Shown here: piece after piece, positions 1-14,184 of the stretch
Numbering within the stretch: position 1 is the stretch's first letter
Layout of the letters: each line of letters begins with the position of its first letter
The notes under the pieces: model-generated
The model's database searches: none
Told to the model about the DNA's origin: nothing
The model's input: only the letters and a program-made list of their open reading frames with translations
NCBI GenBank assembly: GCA_964016885.1
Contig: OZ024741.1
Location: 28,144,956-28,208,955 of the forward strand
Source of the DNA: Eledone cirrhosa
Lineage: Eukaryota; Mollusca; Cephalopoda; Octopoda; Eledonidae
Reading direction: 5' to 3'
DNA: 64,000 bases
Made by a program: the position numbers and the translations under genes

Positions 1-818
1 ATCGGCGCACGAGTTCACGATAAACGAAATTCGATATGAGCGGCAGAGGGCTCAATAATTCAGATGAATCAGAGCTATAACTATCGTTAAAATACCGTCA
101 CATATAGAACAAGTCTACAATCAACCATACGATTTAAAATCGATAAAGGAAGATTCGGGCCAAACAGATAAAAAATATCAATAAAACAATACGTCAATAA
201 TTTAAATGAATGTAAAATCATACCCGGACCCACTAGAAAGGTGTTAAATCTAGCTTCATGGGTTTCTGTAAATCCTTAGACTGTACTCTATCAGCTCACA
301 TATAAATATAAAAGCCTACTAGAGTAAGTGGAACGGAGTTTACGTTGTCAACGAGTTTTTTCCTGGCGGCAGAGGAGTCAACTAGCGGTGAAAAACGCAC
401 ATGGCATTAGACAAGGGAGATGACCCCTATATCCGCGAAAACAATTCGAGTGAATGTGGAAATACACATATCGAATTAGAGTGCTCAATAGACATGTTAA
501 AATAAAACAAAAGCTATTCATCACTCAATAGAATCGACAAAAAATGAGCAATAAAATTAACTGGTGGATAGTTATGTCCAGAGCTAAATATATTAGAAAG
601 ATCGAGTATCGAAAAATCGGCGCACGAGTTCACGATAAACGAAATTCGATATGAGCGGCAGAGGGCTCAATAATTCAGATGAATCAGAGCTATAACTATC
701 GTTAAAATACCGTCACATATAGAACAAGTCTACAATCAACCATACGATTTAAAATCGATAAAGGAAGATTCGGGCCAAACAGATAAAAAATATCAATAAA
801 ACAATACGTCAATAATTT
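1..818. repeat. ~615-bp tandem module, about 1.3 copies (member 1)
   Basis: The first ~202 bases recur almost unchanged at 616-818, so the stretch is a head-to-tail repeat with period 615 and about 1.3 units visible; the window start cuts off the left edge. The second unit runs out into a (TA)n tract at ~830. A short hairpin (ACCCA...TGGGT arms enclosing CTAG arms, about 223-263) lies in the unit. A diverged relative with the same architecture is at 8898-9634. There is no long ORF. I do not recognise the family; it could be a satellite unit or a small non-autonomous element. Confidence 0.8.
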
Positions 819-831
819 TAAACATATATAT

Positions 832-1554
<723 letters not shown>

Positions 1555-1640
1555 GGAGGTGAGTTTTATTGTAGTACAATAAAGCAATGCAGATATCGGA
1601 TAAGAAACACTCTACAGTTTGTAAGACTGGAGTATACATA

Positions 1641-3175
1641 ATATATAAGATCAAAAGATGGTTAAAAGAGTTCCATGTATTTTATTATGCGCATTTCAAA
1701 AACAAATATCATCATGCAATAATATTTGTGTTTTCATCAGATAAAATAGGAAGACATGATATGAAGTTTAAAAAACACTCGTGAATAGTGCAGTTTTAAA
1801 TAAACATATGAAAAGTAGTTTTAGATTGATGTGTGATATTGGGAAAAAAAATTTTGAGAGGGGTGGGAGGTTGGAAAGGATGAAAAAGAGGAGGAGATGA
1901 GAGTAACAAGTGGAGGGGGAGGAGTATAATGAGGAAGGATGAGATAGGAGGAGAGATGGGTGATAGAGAGAGAGAGATAGCTTTTATAACTGAGAAAAAT
2001 ATATTGTTTTACATAGAGAGGTTGACAAACCGTTGGAAGATAATGTATAAATTGAAAGAATTTGAAAATTAAAGAAGAGAAAAATAATGTAAAGTTAAGG
2101 TTTGTATATTGAAGGGTTTAATAATATGTGCGATGGAAAGAAAATGTTAATATGTATTAAGAATAATATTTAAGGGTTTAATAATATGTGCGATGGAAAG
2201 AAAATGTTAATATGTATTAAGAATAATATTTAAGGGTTTAATAATATGTGCGATGGAAAGAAAATTTTGATATCTATTATTAAAAAAAACAAAAGTAATG
2301 TAAGTAAGGATATATTGTGAGATGAGCATGAATAAGTTAGATGAAATGGAGAAAAAATAATGAATTGAGGATGAACAATCTAACGTCAAAAAAATGTGTT
2401 TATGTTTACGAAGGAATTTTTCAAGGTGATATAAAGTAAGAATATATTGTATTGTGTAATAATTGTTTCTATGTTAGGCACAGTGAGAAAAGGTACAGAT
2501 TAGGGGTTAGAAATTAAAAGAAAAAGAAAAGAAAAGGAAAAGGAAGAAAGGGAAGTGATAAATAGGAGTGATATAGAATGAGTAACAAGTATTATATAAT
2601 GTATAATAAATAACTTTGAAATAAGGTAGAAAGATGGGTATATTTTTAAAGAAGTATATATATAAATATGTGCCTTTGAGAAAAGGATTATAAATTGATA
2701 AAGTATTGGATATTAGCTGTATACTTTATGGAATGTTCTGTGGAATTTATGCAAGCAGAGAGAAAAAAACAAGTCAGTGCGTCTATTTATTATAGAATCT
2801 AAATTAGATATAATAGTAAATTTTTCATTTAGACAGAGATTGCAAGTCTTGGATAGAGAACTGTTCAAGTATGAAGAAGCAGAAGAAACCTTTTTCCAAG
2901 AGATGTTATATTTAATATTTTTGTCTTTCAAGGACCATATGAGTTCTGAGAGAGCCGAGTTGGTTCTTTTAAGTTGGTATTTAAAAGACGAATGATGATT
3001 ATAAAGACGAGCTTTAAAGGAGGTGGAAGTGGAGCCAAAATAGGTGAAGGAATTGGTGTCAGTTATAACTTTACATTCGTAGATTAAGTTTTTATCAAGA
3101 CAATGGTTGTTGAGAGGACATTTATTTTTAACAGGGCAATTGCAATTGCGATTAGAGAGATTATTAACGAGTGAC
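1641..3175. repeat. Left arm of ~1.5-kb inverted repeat
   Basis: This arm is the near-perfect reverse complement of 4793-6312: the base pairing runs from the GATC next to the outer TA tracts to GTGAC/GTCAC at the inner edge. It carries, on the - strand, a copy of the GIY-YIG domain plus its downstream region, including a 60-bp triplicated repeat at 2112-2275. The arms differ by few substitutions and small indels (for example 7 versus 8 T residues in the tract near the GIY-YIG C-terminus), so the duplication is relatively young or homogenised. Confidence 0.93.
2112..2275. repeat. 60-bp tandem repeat, ~2.7 copies
   Basis: Units starting near 2112, 2172 and 2232 are nearly identical with a period of exactly 60. 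The same array in inverse orientation is at 5701-5866 in the other arm. It sits in the presumed 3' untranslated region of the RT/GIY-YIG element. Confidence 0.93.
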
Positions 3176-3198
3176 AATTTCAAACCTAAATTCCTCAA
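2713..3198 (-). pseudogene. GIY-YIG endonuclease domain, inverted copy
   Basis: This 161-codon open stretch repeats the C-terminal part of the RT/GIY-YIG protein encoded on the other strand at 3171-5222. A Cys-rich lead (NCNCPVKNKCPLNNHC) precedes YECKVI and the GIY-YIG core YFGSTSTSF...RLYNHH; further on there is WSLKDK and a CNLC...EK motif. In contrast to the right-arm copy, the reading frame stays open through the tail (LHKFHRTF). The first few residues come from the unique centre, so the start is accidental; I read it as the nuclease domain of an element copied in inverse orientation, not as a separate gene. Confidence 0.75.
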
Positions 3199-4792
3199 AA
3201 AATGTTTTAGTCCACTCTGACAAAACCAATAATTTATATGGTATTTCCAAGGATAACTATAACAACCTTATCCTAAAGGAACTTAGGAAAAAATATCGTA
3301 AAACCAACCATGATAATTTAGAATCCATAAACTTTGAAGCCTCTGAGATTATGTCAAAACTTGGCATCGGAAAAAGACCGAACCATTCCTCCCAAGAACT
3401 CCGAGGATAAATCTCAAGGATCACAAAAACAATTTTCGTACTGAACTACCTGTTAGATTAATCGCCCCCTCTAAATCAGATCTGGGGGCTATTAGTAAAG
3501 CCATCTTGGATAGAATTATCCCACAGGTTCGTTCTAATTGCTCTTCTTTGAACTTAAATTTATGGTTTGGTACTTCTGAAGTGATTGGCTGGTTCAACAA
3601 ATTGAATAATAAAAACAAACTAAAATTTATTCAATTTGATATTGCCAGCTACTATTCTTCTATTTCGCCTTCACTTCTCAACAATGCTCTATCTTTCGCA
3701 TTTAAATATTCTGACATCACCACAGATGAACTTCACATCATTCTCACCGCACGTAAAACCATCCTAGAATTCAACAATGAATATTGGACAAGCGCTGATA
3801 CCTCTAACAACTTCGACATCACAATGGGAGCATCCGATTCATCCCAATTGACAGATTTAATTGGTATCTTTATTTTGAACTCTTTGAGTCGAAAAATTCC
3901 TCACCTTCGCGGTGGAATTTATCGTGACGATGGACTCTTTACTATCTTAAATTGCAACATAGTTAACCTTAATATTATTAAGAACAATATACGTAATCTC
4001 TTTAACCAACATAACCTAAAAATTGAATTTGATAACAGCATCAAACTAGCTAATTTCTTGGATGTATCTCTTAATCTTAACACTGGCCTATATTACCCTT
4101 ACCATAAAAACAATGAGAACCTAAATTATGTTAATTTTAGATCTAACCACCCAACTAATATTAAGAATGCTATAGTTAGTAATATTGGAAAAAGAATATC
4201 TAACCTATCTTCTAATAAAAATATCTTTGATGCTAACGCCAATTAGTATAATAACGTGTTTTCTAAAGCCAGCTATCCTGATAAAATCAAATATAGTAAA
4301 GAAACAAATTCTAGAAGATCTTACAGTAGAATAATTAATCATGATCATTCCAATAACTTTAATAAAAGACCTAGATACAAAAACATAATCTGGTATAATG
4401 CTCCTTTCTCCATCTCTATTAATAATAATATTCCTAAATTATTCTTTAGTGCCTTAAATAAATGCTTCCCTCCCTCACATGTCTATAGTAAAATATTTAA
4501 CAAACACACTATAACATTTTCCTATTCGACATCCTCCAAACATTTCCAACATTATCTCTAAACACAACAATAAAATACTAAATACTAAATCTCTTCCTTC
4601 CAACACTGAATATCATAATAATAGTAATAGTACTCTCGACGTCATTGTAAACTCTAGGCTAATTTATGCAAACCCAAATACAACGTCAAACACAACTTCG
4701 CTAAATGTTCTTAATCCCATTCTAAATCAAGAAACTATTATTCCTATCGCAAATAACTTCTCCAATCCAATTCCTTCTATAGATAATACTAG

Positions 4793-6490
<1,698 letters not shown>

Positions 6491-6788
6491 TGTACAAAAT
6501 ACTGTGTGGTTCTCTCACGACATATGACTATATAGACTTTTTTTTAAATTTGAATTATTGATGATCTGGACAAACATCCATTGAGTTTTTCTGGTGAGAA
6601 ATATATTCACCATACATATCATATATGTTATGATGCTTTAAATTAGTGGTAAAAATCCATTGGATGCAATGTGCGTAAAGAGTGGCATACAGTAGATGTA
6701 ATATCTTAGTAAGTAAAAGATACACCATTATTTCGATGCCTTGTGAGTAAAATTTGGTAAGGGAAGACCATGCTGAAGTCTGTCACAC

Positions 6789-6790
6789 AA

Positions 6791-6885
<95 letters not shown>

Positions 6886-6925
6886 ACACATACACATATA
6901 TATATAAATATATATATATATAAAT

Positions 6926-6998
<73 letters not shown>

Positions 6999-7037
6999 AA
7001 TGTATATATATATATATATATAAATATACTATATATA
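6789..7037. repeat. (CA)n followed by TA-rich repeat
   Basis: About 95 bases of pure CA (6789-6886) followed by TATAAATA-type repeat to 7037. The apparent THTHTH frames are repeat translation. Confidence 0.96.
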
Positions 7038-7106
7038 GAGTTATAAACTCAAACAGTCTTTTACAATTAATTAGCTCAAAGAAAGAAGTATTTCTGAGCC
7101 GTGAAA

Positions 7107-8018
7107 TACAAGTTAATATGAATTAATATATATGATAAACACTAATACAATCATATAAGTGTTTGTATTGCAAATGACCAAGTTAGCTAGATTGAAAAAT
7201 ACTAATTAGATTAATACAGTTTGCCTGTCTCGATTTAAAATAATAAATCAATAAAAACAAACCCATATTGGCAATAGCTGTGATACCTGGACAAATTTAA
7301 ATTTCAAAATCCAAACCTGTTCCGTAGATAAGTTTAAACTTCAAAACCCAAATAAGTTTCGTAACGATAAGTGAAAAAGTGAAAAATTCCATTTTCTGTA
7401 TTCATCAGCAGGTACCCAGAAAAATTGGTATGTTTCACCTCGAAATATTTAGGAGGACTGATAAACGCACATGGTTTTCCAGTTCCTAGCTACCCCATAC
7501 TCGTGCTGCTAGAAATAACAGCCGTTTTTATGGGACTAAAATTTAGCTCAACAAAAGGAGCCGTTAATACTATATATAGAGTTATAAACTCAAACCGTCT
7601 TTTACAATTAATTAGCTCAAAGAAAGTGAAAAAGTGAAAAATTCCATTTTCCATGTGCGTTTATCAGTCCTCCTAAATATTTCGAGGTGAAACATACCAA
7701 TTTTTCTGGGTACCTGCTGATGAATACAGAAAATGGAATTTTTCACTTTTTCACTTATCGTTACGAAACTTATTTGGGTTTTGAAGTTTAAACTTATCTA
7801 CGGAACAGGTTTGGATTTTGAAATTTAAATTTGTCCAGGTATCACGGCTATTGCCAATATGGGTTTGTTTTTATTGATTTATTATTTTAAATCGAGACAG
7901 GCAAACTGTATTAATCTAATTAGTATTTTTCAATCTAGCTAACTTGGTCATTTGCAATACAAACACTTATATGATTGTATTAGTGTTTATCATATATATT
8001 AATTTATATTAACTTGTA
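7107..8018. mobile_element. Fold-back element, 368-bp inverted arms
   Basis: Left arm 7107-7474 and right arm 7651-8018 are near-perfect reverse complements (TACAAGTTAAT at the outer edge, GCACATGG at the inner edge) separated by a 176-bp centre. A ~57-bp segment just left of the left arm (7030-7086) is repeated directly in the centre at 7571-7627, so an internal duplication accompanied the inversion. No coding capacity. It resembles fold-back/MITE-like DNA elements or an inverted duplication; flanking target duplications are not clear because both sides are TA-rich. Confidence 0.82.
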
Positions 8019-8458
8019 TATATAAATATATATATATAAATATATCGACTAGAAATTGATTGACATATATATATATTTAAAATAAACACATGAAACAATC
8101 CCAGGGGATAATTTGTAAAGTGTGTAAGCACACATAACTATGTAGGTAACTAATTAAAGTTTAACTAGAACTTCAAATATTACCTTTTAAAAATGATTAA
8201 TCTTCCTTGTATATATTTCATTAAAGAAATATATTTCACCAATTAATCCGTAAACTCACAGTAGTCAAATCATTGGAATCTTTGAGCTTATTCTACGGTG
8301 GATATGGTGCATGTCTTGGACATGACTCCATTAATTTAATTTTATTTTATTTTGTATATATATATATATATATATATAAAGGTAAGTTATTCCGGGTTGA
8401 ATCGGAGGTAACCACAGTAAGTAAGGTACTCAATACATACCAGAGTATACAAGTTTTA
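8019..8458. other. AT-rich spacer without recognised gene
   Basis: TA-rich start, then unique sequence with a short (TA)n at 8356-8379. Reading frames are short and cross repeats; I recognise nothing. Confidence 0.6.
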
Positions 8459-8864
8459 ATATAGAAGAGATTCTACAGGACTATGGTTGATGGGTTTAAA
8501 GAATTAGCTTTTAAAGAATTCCCCTTTCTTTAAACTCATCAACCATAACTGACCTCCAACCATCTTATAGACACCTGAAATATAGGCACTGTTAGCTTAA
8601 GAGAAAATTAAAAATAAGGAGTGGCAGCCCAATTTGAACCTGTTTATAGAATTCTTTCTGCCTTTTTCACTCTAAATATAAATTATAGCTTTAAAGAATT
8701 AACTTTTAATGAATTCCCTTTTCTTTCAACCAATGACTTCCACCCATCCCACTCCCCAACCTCTCCTGCCACCAGAAAAGATATAAATACCACCATATTT
8801 ACTTGGACAGTCAGATTGCTGATGATTTCTCACGAATGAAACAGTTCTAGTCCTGTAGAATCTC

Positions 8865-8872
<8 letters not shown>
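8459..8872. mobile_element. MITE with 24-bp terminal inverted repeats
   Basis: The ends ATATAGAAGAGATTCTACAG... (8459-8482) and its reverse complement (8849-8872) are perfect inverted repeats enclosing 414 bp without coding capacity, flanked by TA. Inside, a hairpin (8481-8550, arms TATGGTTGATGGGTTTAAAG and its complement) and an internal ~190-bp-spaced repeat of the AAAGAATTA...GAATTCCC block are visible. Size, TIRs and lack of ORF fit a miniature inverted-repeat DNA transposon; the superfamily is not clear. Confidence 0.75.
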
Positions 8873-8897
<25 letters not shown>

Positions 8898-8899
<2 letters not shown>

Positions 8900-9630
8900 A
8901 GTAAATAATCGAGAATCAGAATTTCGGCCCACGAAATAACGATAAACAAACTTCGACATGTGTAGCAGAGAGCTCAATAGTTTGGATGAACCAGAGCTAT
9001 AACTATCGTTAAAATACCAACACATAGAGACGATGCTTAGAATCAATCGCACAGCCGAAAAAAACGACCAGGAAAATTCGGGTCACTCAAATAAAAAATT
9101 AATAAATTAATAGATTAAATGAATGTAAAAAACTCACCCGGACCCGCTAGAAGGATGTTAAATTCTAGCTTTTTGGGTTTCTGCAGTTCCTTAATCAATT
9201 ACTGTCAGCCCACATAAAAAAATATATCTGACTTCTAGTAAAGATGAACGTGGAACCTGCTTTCTCAACGGATGTTTCGTTCAAGAATACAGGGGGACCT
9301 GTTACTGGACGCACGTGTAGTAAAGCAAGGGAGGGAACCCCTATATATGGAGAAAGAATTCAGTAAGTGTAAATTTTGTAAGAATACAAAAAAATCACAT
9401 ATCGAATAAGAGTTCTCAACAGACGTGTTAAAATAAACAAGAGCTATTCAACAGTCAATAAGATCAGCTAAAAAATCAATAAAATTAACTGGTCAATAGC
9501 TAAAGTCTGGAGATTAATACAAGTAAATAATCGAGAATCAGAATTTCGGCCCACGAAATAACGATAAACAAACTTCGACATGTGTAGCAGAGGGCTCAAT
9601 AGTTTGGATGAACCAGAGCTATAACTATCG

Positions 9631-9634
<4 letters not shown>
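8898..9634. repeat. ~622-bp tandem module, about 1.2 copies (member 2)
   Basis: The first ~115 bases recur at 9520-9634 (period 622). It aligns along its length with the module at 1-818, including the ACCC...GGGT hairpin block and the block following it, but is clearly diverged. As in member 1, the stretch is bounded by (TA)n (8873-8897 and 9635-9672). No ORF. Confidence 0.8.
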
Positions 9635-9672
<38 letters not shown>

Positions 9673-9677
<5 letters not shown>

Positions 9678-10315
9678 CGTAAAATAAGAAAATTAAAAAA
9701 AAAATTTTTTTTAAAAAATTAACTTACTTAAATTTTCACTCAAACTAATTAGTTTCTGCAATGGGATAAAGACAGTTACGTAATGAACTGTTGAGAATTT
9801 CATTGCGTCATCAGGGAGATCATTCTCAGCCAAGTCTCCAGGCAATGCGCGGACACTGGGGACTCATGTAAAAATAATAATAATTCGGTAAATGGAACAG
9901 CTATCGAGGACTGGATTCCAGGTACTGAAAATTCTCACTGCCACTGGTCATATGGTCTGTCATCCCATTACCATCCCATTCCTACTGACTAGCCTCTGTG
10001 TCACGTGATTGATTCTTTAGAATCGGCCATATGACCAGTGGCAGTGAGAATTTTCAGTACCTGGAATCCAGTCCTCGATAGCTGTTCCATTTACCGAATT
10101 ATTATTATTTTTATATGAGTCCCCAGTGTCCGCGCATTGCCTGGAGACTTGGCTGAGAATGATCTCCCTGATGACGCAATGAAATTCTCAACAGTTCATT
10201 ACGTAACTGTCTTTATCCCATTGCAGAAACTAATTAGTTGGAGTGAAAATTTAAGTAAGTAAGTTAATTTAAAAAAAATTTTTTATTTTTTTTTATTTTC
10301 TTATTTTACGTCTTT
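9673..10315. mobile_element. Fold-back element, ~285-bp inverted arms
   Basis: Left arm 9673-9955 and right arm 10027-10315 are reverse complements with very few differences, joined by a 71-bp spacer; outer ends read AAAGACGT. The left end touches a (TA)n tract. There is no coding capacity. This looks like a long-TIR fold-back or MITE family; a further partial copy follows directly at 10513. Confidence 0.85.
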
Positions 10316-10512
10316 CATATTATTGTTCTGCATCCTCCTGCATTGAACCACCTAGGTACTATGACATAACTTGTGTATTTGCTGGCATTAGCGTACATCT
10401 GTGCGCTTATGTTAGTAGATATATTAAATTATCTATATTTATCTCCAAATCACTGATTTGTCGAGCAAACCTGCCAAAACCACTTCTAAATTTTTTGGGG
10501 GTGTTTGTAGGC

Positions 10513-10991
10513 GTCTGTCATCTTACCATCCCATTCCTACTGACTAGCCTCTGTGTCACGTGATTGATTCTTTAGAATCGGCCATATGACCAGTGGCAGT
10601 GAGAATTTTCAGTACCTGGAATCCAGTCCTCGATAGCTGTTCCATTTACAGAATTATTATTATTTTTATATGAGTCCCCAGTGTCCGCGCATTGCCTGGA
10701 GACTTGGCTGAGAATGATCTCCCTGATGACGCAATGAAATTCTCAACAGTTCATTACGTAACTGTGTTTATCCATTGCAGAAACTAATTAGTTGGAGTGA
10801 AAATTTAAGTAAGTTAATTTATAAAAAAAAAAAAATTTTTATTTTTTTTTTATTTTCTTATTTTACGTCTTTTATATTATTGTTCTGCATCCTCCTGCAT
10901 TGAACCACCTAGGTACTATGACATAACCTGTGTATTTGCTGGCATTAGCGTTCATCTGTGCACTTATGTTAGTAGATATATTAAATTATCT
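10513..10991. repeat. Direct partial duplication of the fold-back element
   Basis: This ~480-bp segment repeats 9954-10438 in the same orientation: spacer, right arm and ~125 bp of downstream flank. Differences are few. The shared downstream flank shows the second copy arose by segmental duplication rather than by independent insertion. Confidence 0.85.
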
Positions 10992-11016
10992 CTCTCTCTC
11001 TATATATATATATATA

Positions 11017-11217
11017 AAAGAACACCTCAATACTAACGCTTCCTCATTCAATAAACACCCAGTGAAATGTAAAAACACCGACAAAAACATAACAGTTAGG
11101 ATAGAAGCTAAGGAAAGAAACCTCGGCAATCTTAGAATTAAAGAAGCACTGCACATAGACAAAACACAACCACCAATCAATAACAGACTAGAACTCAACA
11201 CCCAATTTTTAACATGA
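11017..11217 (+). pseudogene. Retroelement C-terminal remnant (GIY-YIG-type tail?)
   Basis: A 66-codon open stretch ends at a stop at 11215-11217. Its pattern, SSFNKH...CKNT, then LRIKEALHIDKTQPPINN near the end, resembles the C-terminal tail seen after GIY-YIG or RT domains of Penelope-like and related retroelements, where an EA-LHI-P-LN pattern is common. It begins right after a TA tract, so only the tail survives. The match is by pattern only and the family is not certain. Confidence 0.4.
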
Positions 11218-11219
11218 TA

Positions 11220-11450
11220 GAGCACCTAGCCCCACACTTACACCCCCACACACACGCACACGCACACACTCACAGACGCTTATACCCCACATATTCTCTC
11301 TCACACACACACATACACACACAAAGACCAGTTTTAACATGATAGAGCATCTAGCCTCCACACTTACATATAGACATTTCCTCTCACACTCACACATATA
11401 CACACACACACGCATACTACACCTTCACGTATTCTCCCACACACTTAAAC
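11220..11450. repeat. CA-rich low-complexity repeat
   Basis: Irregular CACACA/CACTCACA sequence; TAACATGATAGAGCA is present twice (near 11208 and 11336), indicating a ~128-bp duplication. No gene. Confidence 0.8.
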
Positions 11451-12265
11451 ATACATGTACAAAACCCCCTTTAAAGGGAGACAACTCTTTATCCACCTAA
11501 CCTTCACTCTTTGACATTAGAAATAGAATGGAATCTCTATACCATTTCCTGTCAGCTAATTAGAACACTGGATTAACCCCTTTACTTCCCTCCGAAGAAG
11601 AGATATTATCTCGAAAATTAAGGATATTCAAATAAATTTAAGGTAAAAGACTAATTGTCAGCAATATCTTTTGCATTTGTATTTATATTCTATATCCATA
11701 CCTGCATTGTTTTGGCCTTCAACTCCAAACGTTTATACTTCATTATGCAATGCTTCAAGTAAACTGCAATTTCCTCCATATATATGTGTATACATATATA
11801 TATATATACATATGCACACACATATGGTGGCTGCCAACTCGTTTTCGAGTACGGCCACTACTTTATATCCGTGTAGGAGAACCCCTACCAATGCGCTGAA
11901 CGAGTGTGACTTTTTAGTCCAGCCAGCGACTTGAACATCCTGGTACAAACACTACACTTGTGACAATTATTGACACATAGTGCTGGGCTCATGGTAGCAT
12001 GTGACGACAAGTGCAGAGAGATCTCCAGATATAAAGCAATGCCTGTGCCGTGAAGCTTTTATAGTGAGCAAAGGCACTACACACAGCCAGTCCCACTCTC
12101 TTAACCAAGATGATATTTACCTAAAAGAAGAACAAGTCAACATCATTGGATACCATCAGGGTTGCAGGTGTTATATCAGAGTTTTCCTTCTCCTAGAATT
12201 CTGCCTTGACAAAGGCTAAGGGGTCATCTCTCCCGGTGATTTTGGATGGCCATTGACTCTTAAGA
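11451..12265. other. No gene recognised
   Basis: Unique-looking sequence with short reading frames on both strands, a small TA/CA tract near 11780-11825 and no domain I can name. Confidence 0.6.
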
Positions 12266-12270
12266 GCTCC

Positions 12271-12327
12271 TATGTATGTATGTATGTATGTATGTATGTA
12301 TGTATGTATGTATGTATGTATGTATAT
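12271..12327. repeat. (TATG)n microsatellite
   Basis: About 13 tandem ATGT units followed by a short TA stretch. Confidence 0.97.
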
Positions 12328-12513
12328 ATGTGATACTTGTAAAATGTATCCCAGTACAACCCGTCCCATGGTCGCGTCGTTGGCGACTAAACTGGCAACC
12401 CCACCAGGTTTCTTGGTGAGGAGGGTGACTTTGGACATCCTGCAGGACTAAAAACAAAACCTGTCAAAAGGCACACACATATATACACATACAAACACAC
12501 AATCACACACGCA

Positions 12514-12525
12514 CATATACCTAAA

Positions 12526-12593
<68 letters not shown>

Positions 12594-12608
12594 TTTAGGT
12601 ATATGTGT
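12514..12608. repeat. Perfect palindrome with (TA)n core
   Basis: A ~27-bp sequence CACATATACCTAAATATATG... and its exact reverse complement flank a pure TA tract. The whole 95 bp can fold on itself. Confidence 0.85.
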
Positions 12609-13006
12609 TATATTATGAAAATAAATCAAATTGTTTAGAACTGCAAGTGAAGTCATTCTTTTCCTTTTTTCAAATATACCTAACTCTACCAAGGATTTCA
12701 CATATTACTATACCATATGTATACTCCCGATTGAGTAGTCATGTCCTCGTAATATACCTGGACATCTAAACCTGGTGGAGAAAATCCCTCCCTAGACAGG
12801 TGTGAATACACCTGATTTCGTACAAAGAATCAAAGAATGAGAGATATACATGAGGAATCGAAACTTGTTCTGGATTGGTTTTTACTTATCGACGAAAGAA
12901 GGTTGGAAAGGAAAGTTAATGGTGGGACTTGAACTCAAAATACAAAGGGTGGGGGTCAACTGCCGACATTCTCACAACGTTGCTAATCACCTGCCTTAAT
13001 ATACTA

Positions 13007-13200
13007 GGTCTATTGAAAAGTTCATAGACTGTTTATGAAGGAGCGATGCCAAAGATGTGAAATCGTGCATGCATTAATTTCAACTATTCTTATTAATAGC
13101 CGCATTGTTTCTTTGCAGGGACTATGTTGAAAAATAAACCTCATTTGGTCATTCCATGAGAGTATCTTGGTCAGCCTATGAAATTTTCAGCCGACTCTCT
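13007..13200 (+). mobile_element. Mariner-like element remnant
   Basis: The left edge CTATTGAAAAGTTCATAG and the right edge CCTATGAAATTTTCAG are imperfect inverted repeats, and the sequence GACTATGTTGAAAAATAA before the right edge resembles the last codons and stop of a mariner transposase. Only ~190 bp remain, so the transposase body is deleted. Assignment rests on terminal pattern alone. Confidence 0.42.
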
Positions 13201-13221
13201 TAAAATATACAATATATATAT

Positions 13222-13253
13222 ATGCGCGCACGCGCTCCCGCGTGTGAGTGCGT

Positions 13254-13306
<53 letters not shown>

Positions 13307-13370
13307 CGTGCGTGCGTGTGCGCACGTGCGTGTGTGTACGTATGTGTGTGCGTGCAAGTATCTGTGTGTT
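13222..13370. repeat. (GT)n/(GC-GT) microsatellite
   Basis: Pure GT run flanked by TGCG variants; apparent CVCVCV frames are repeat translation. Confidence 0.96.
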
Positions 13371-13612
13371 TAGTCCTAGCTGCTTTGCGTACGTTTTGAA
13401 AATTTCTAAGCATTCTGCTGGAAGTCCTTTGAAAATTGATCAATTAATTGTATATACCATTAACGTCATTTTCAGTTAATTGTTCCAAATTGTTTCCGTT
13501 TTTTGTGACAGAAGCTCTACTGGGGAAATGTACCACAGATTTCAACATTCTCCATATATTATAAATAAAAGGAATCTAGAAGCTTCCGTTTTTATGACGA
13601 GTTAAAATTACA

Positions 13613-13800
13613 CTTAGAAAGCACGTCACTTAGTGGTTAATATGTCCGTTTTACGGTCGTAAGATTGTGAGTTCGTTTCCCCCCAGTGGCCCAATATGTC
13701 CTTGAGCAAGACACTTCATTTCACGTTACCCCAGTCAACTTAGCTAAAAAAACCCCCAAGAAACAAATAAGTTTTACCTGTAATTTAAAGGACACGCTTT
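13613..13800 (+). mobile_element. tRNA-derived SINE with conserved central domain
   Basis: A tRNA-like head has an A-box-like ACTTAGTGGTTAA (~13628) and a B-box-like TGAGTTCGTTTCC (~13668). It is followed by GTCCTTGAGCAAGACACTT and a CCCCAGTCAACTTAGCT block, which matches the central conserved domain shared by several metazoan tRNA SINE families. The tail is not clear. Confidence 0.7.
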
Positions 13801-14184
13801 GTCACACACTGTCATGCTAGAGATGTCTGAGAAATTGTGTTAAAACTACACGTGTTAGTGGAATACTCAAACAGTTGGACACTAATGTCACAAACAGGCC
13901 GTTGTGTTGCTTCTCACATCAACTAAAACATTAATCGTCAGAAGCGACAAAGGGTCAACACACAGAACCTTACTGTAGCTTCTACTTTGTGTTCAGAAAA
14001 CAAAACAATACATTCACGTATTTATAGTAATTTCAATGATGTGAAGACTATCAAAGTTCGGATTCCAGTGAACATTTATCATAATTAACATTTGTTTACA
14101 CATTGTAAATAACATATATAAAAAGATATTACATCAATGTTGAATGGAAACATTTCTTTTCATAATAGTTTACCTTACACTCGT

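Noticed and set aside
10168..10184. CTGATGA followed by GAAA, resembling a hammerhead ribozyme core (also in the duplicated copy near 10722)
   Set aside because: Only six bases separate the two core motifs, so stem II cannot form, and no stem I/III pairing is evident.
12001..12219. 72-codon open frame
   Set aside because: Short, no recognisable domain, not supported by neighbours or repeats.
12780..13005. Possible tRNA-derived SINE on the - strand (GGGACTTGAACTCAA near 12927)
   Set aside because: Only a reverse B-box-like match; no A box, no known SINE body or tail and no target duplication visible.
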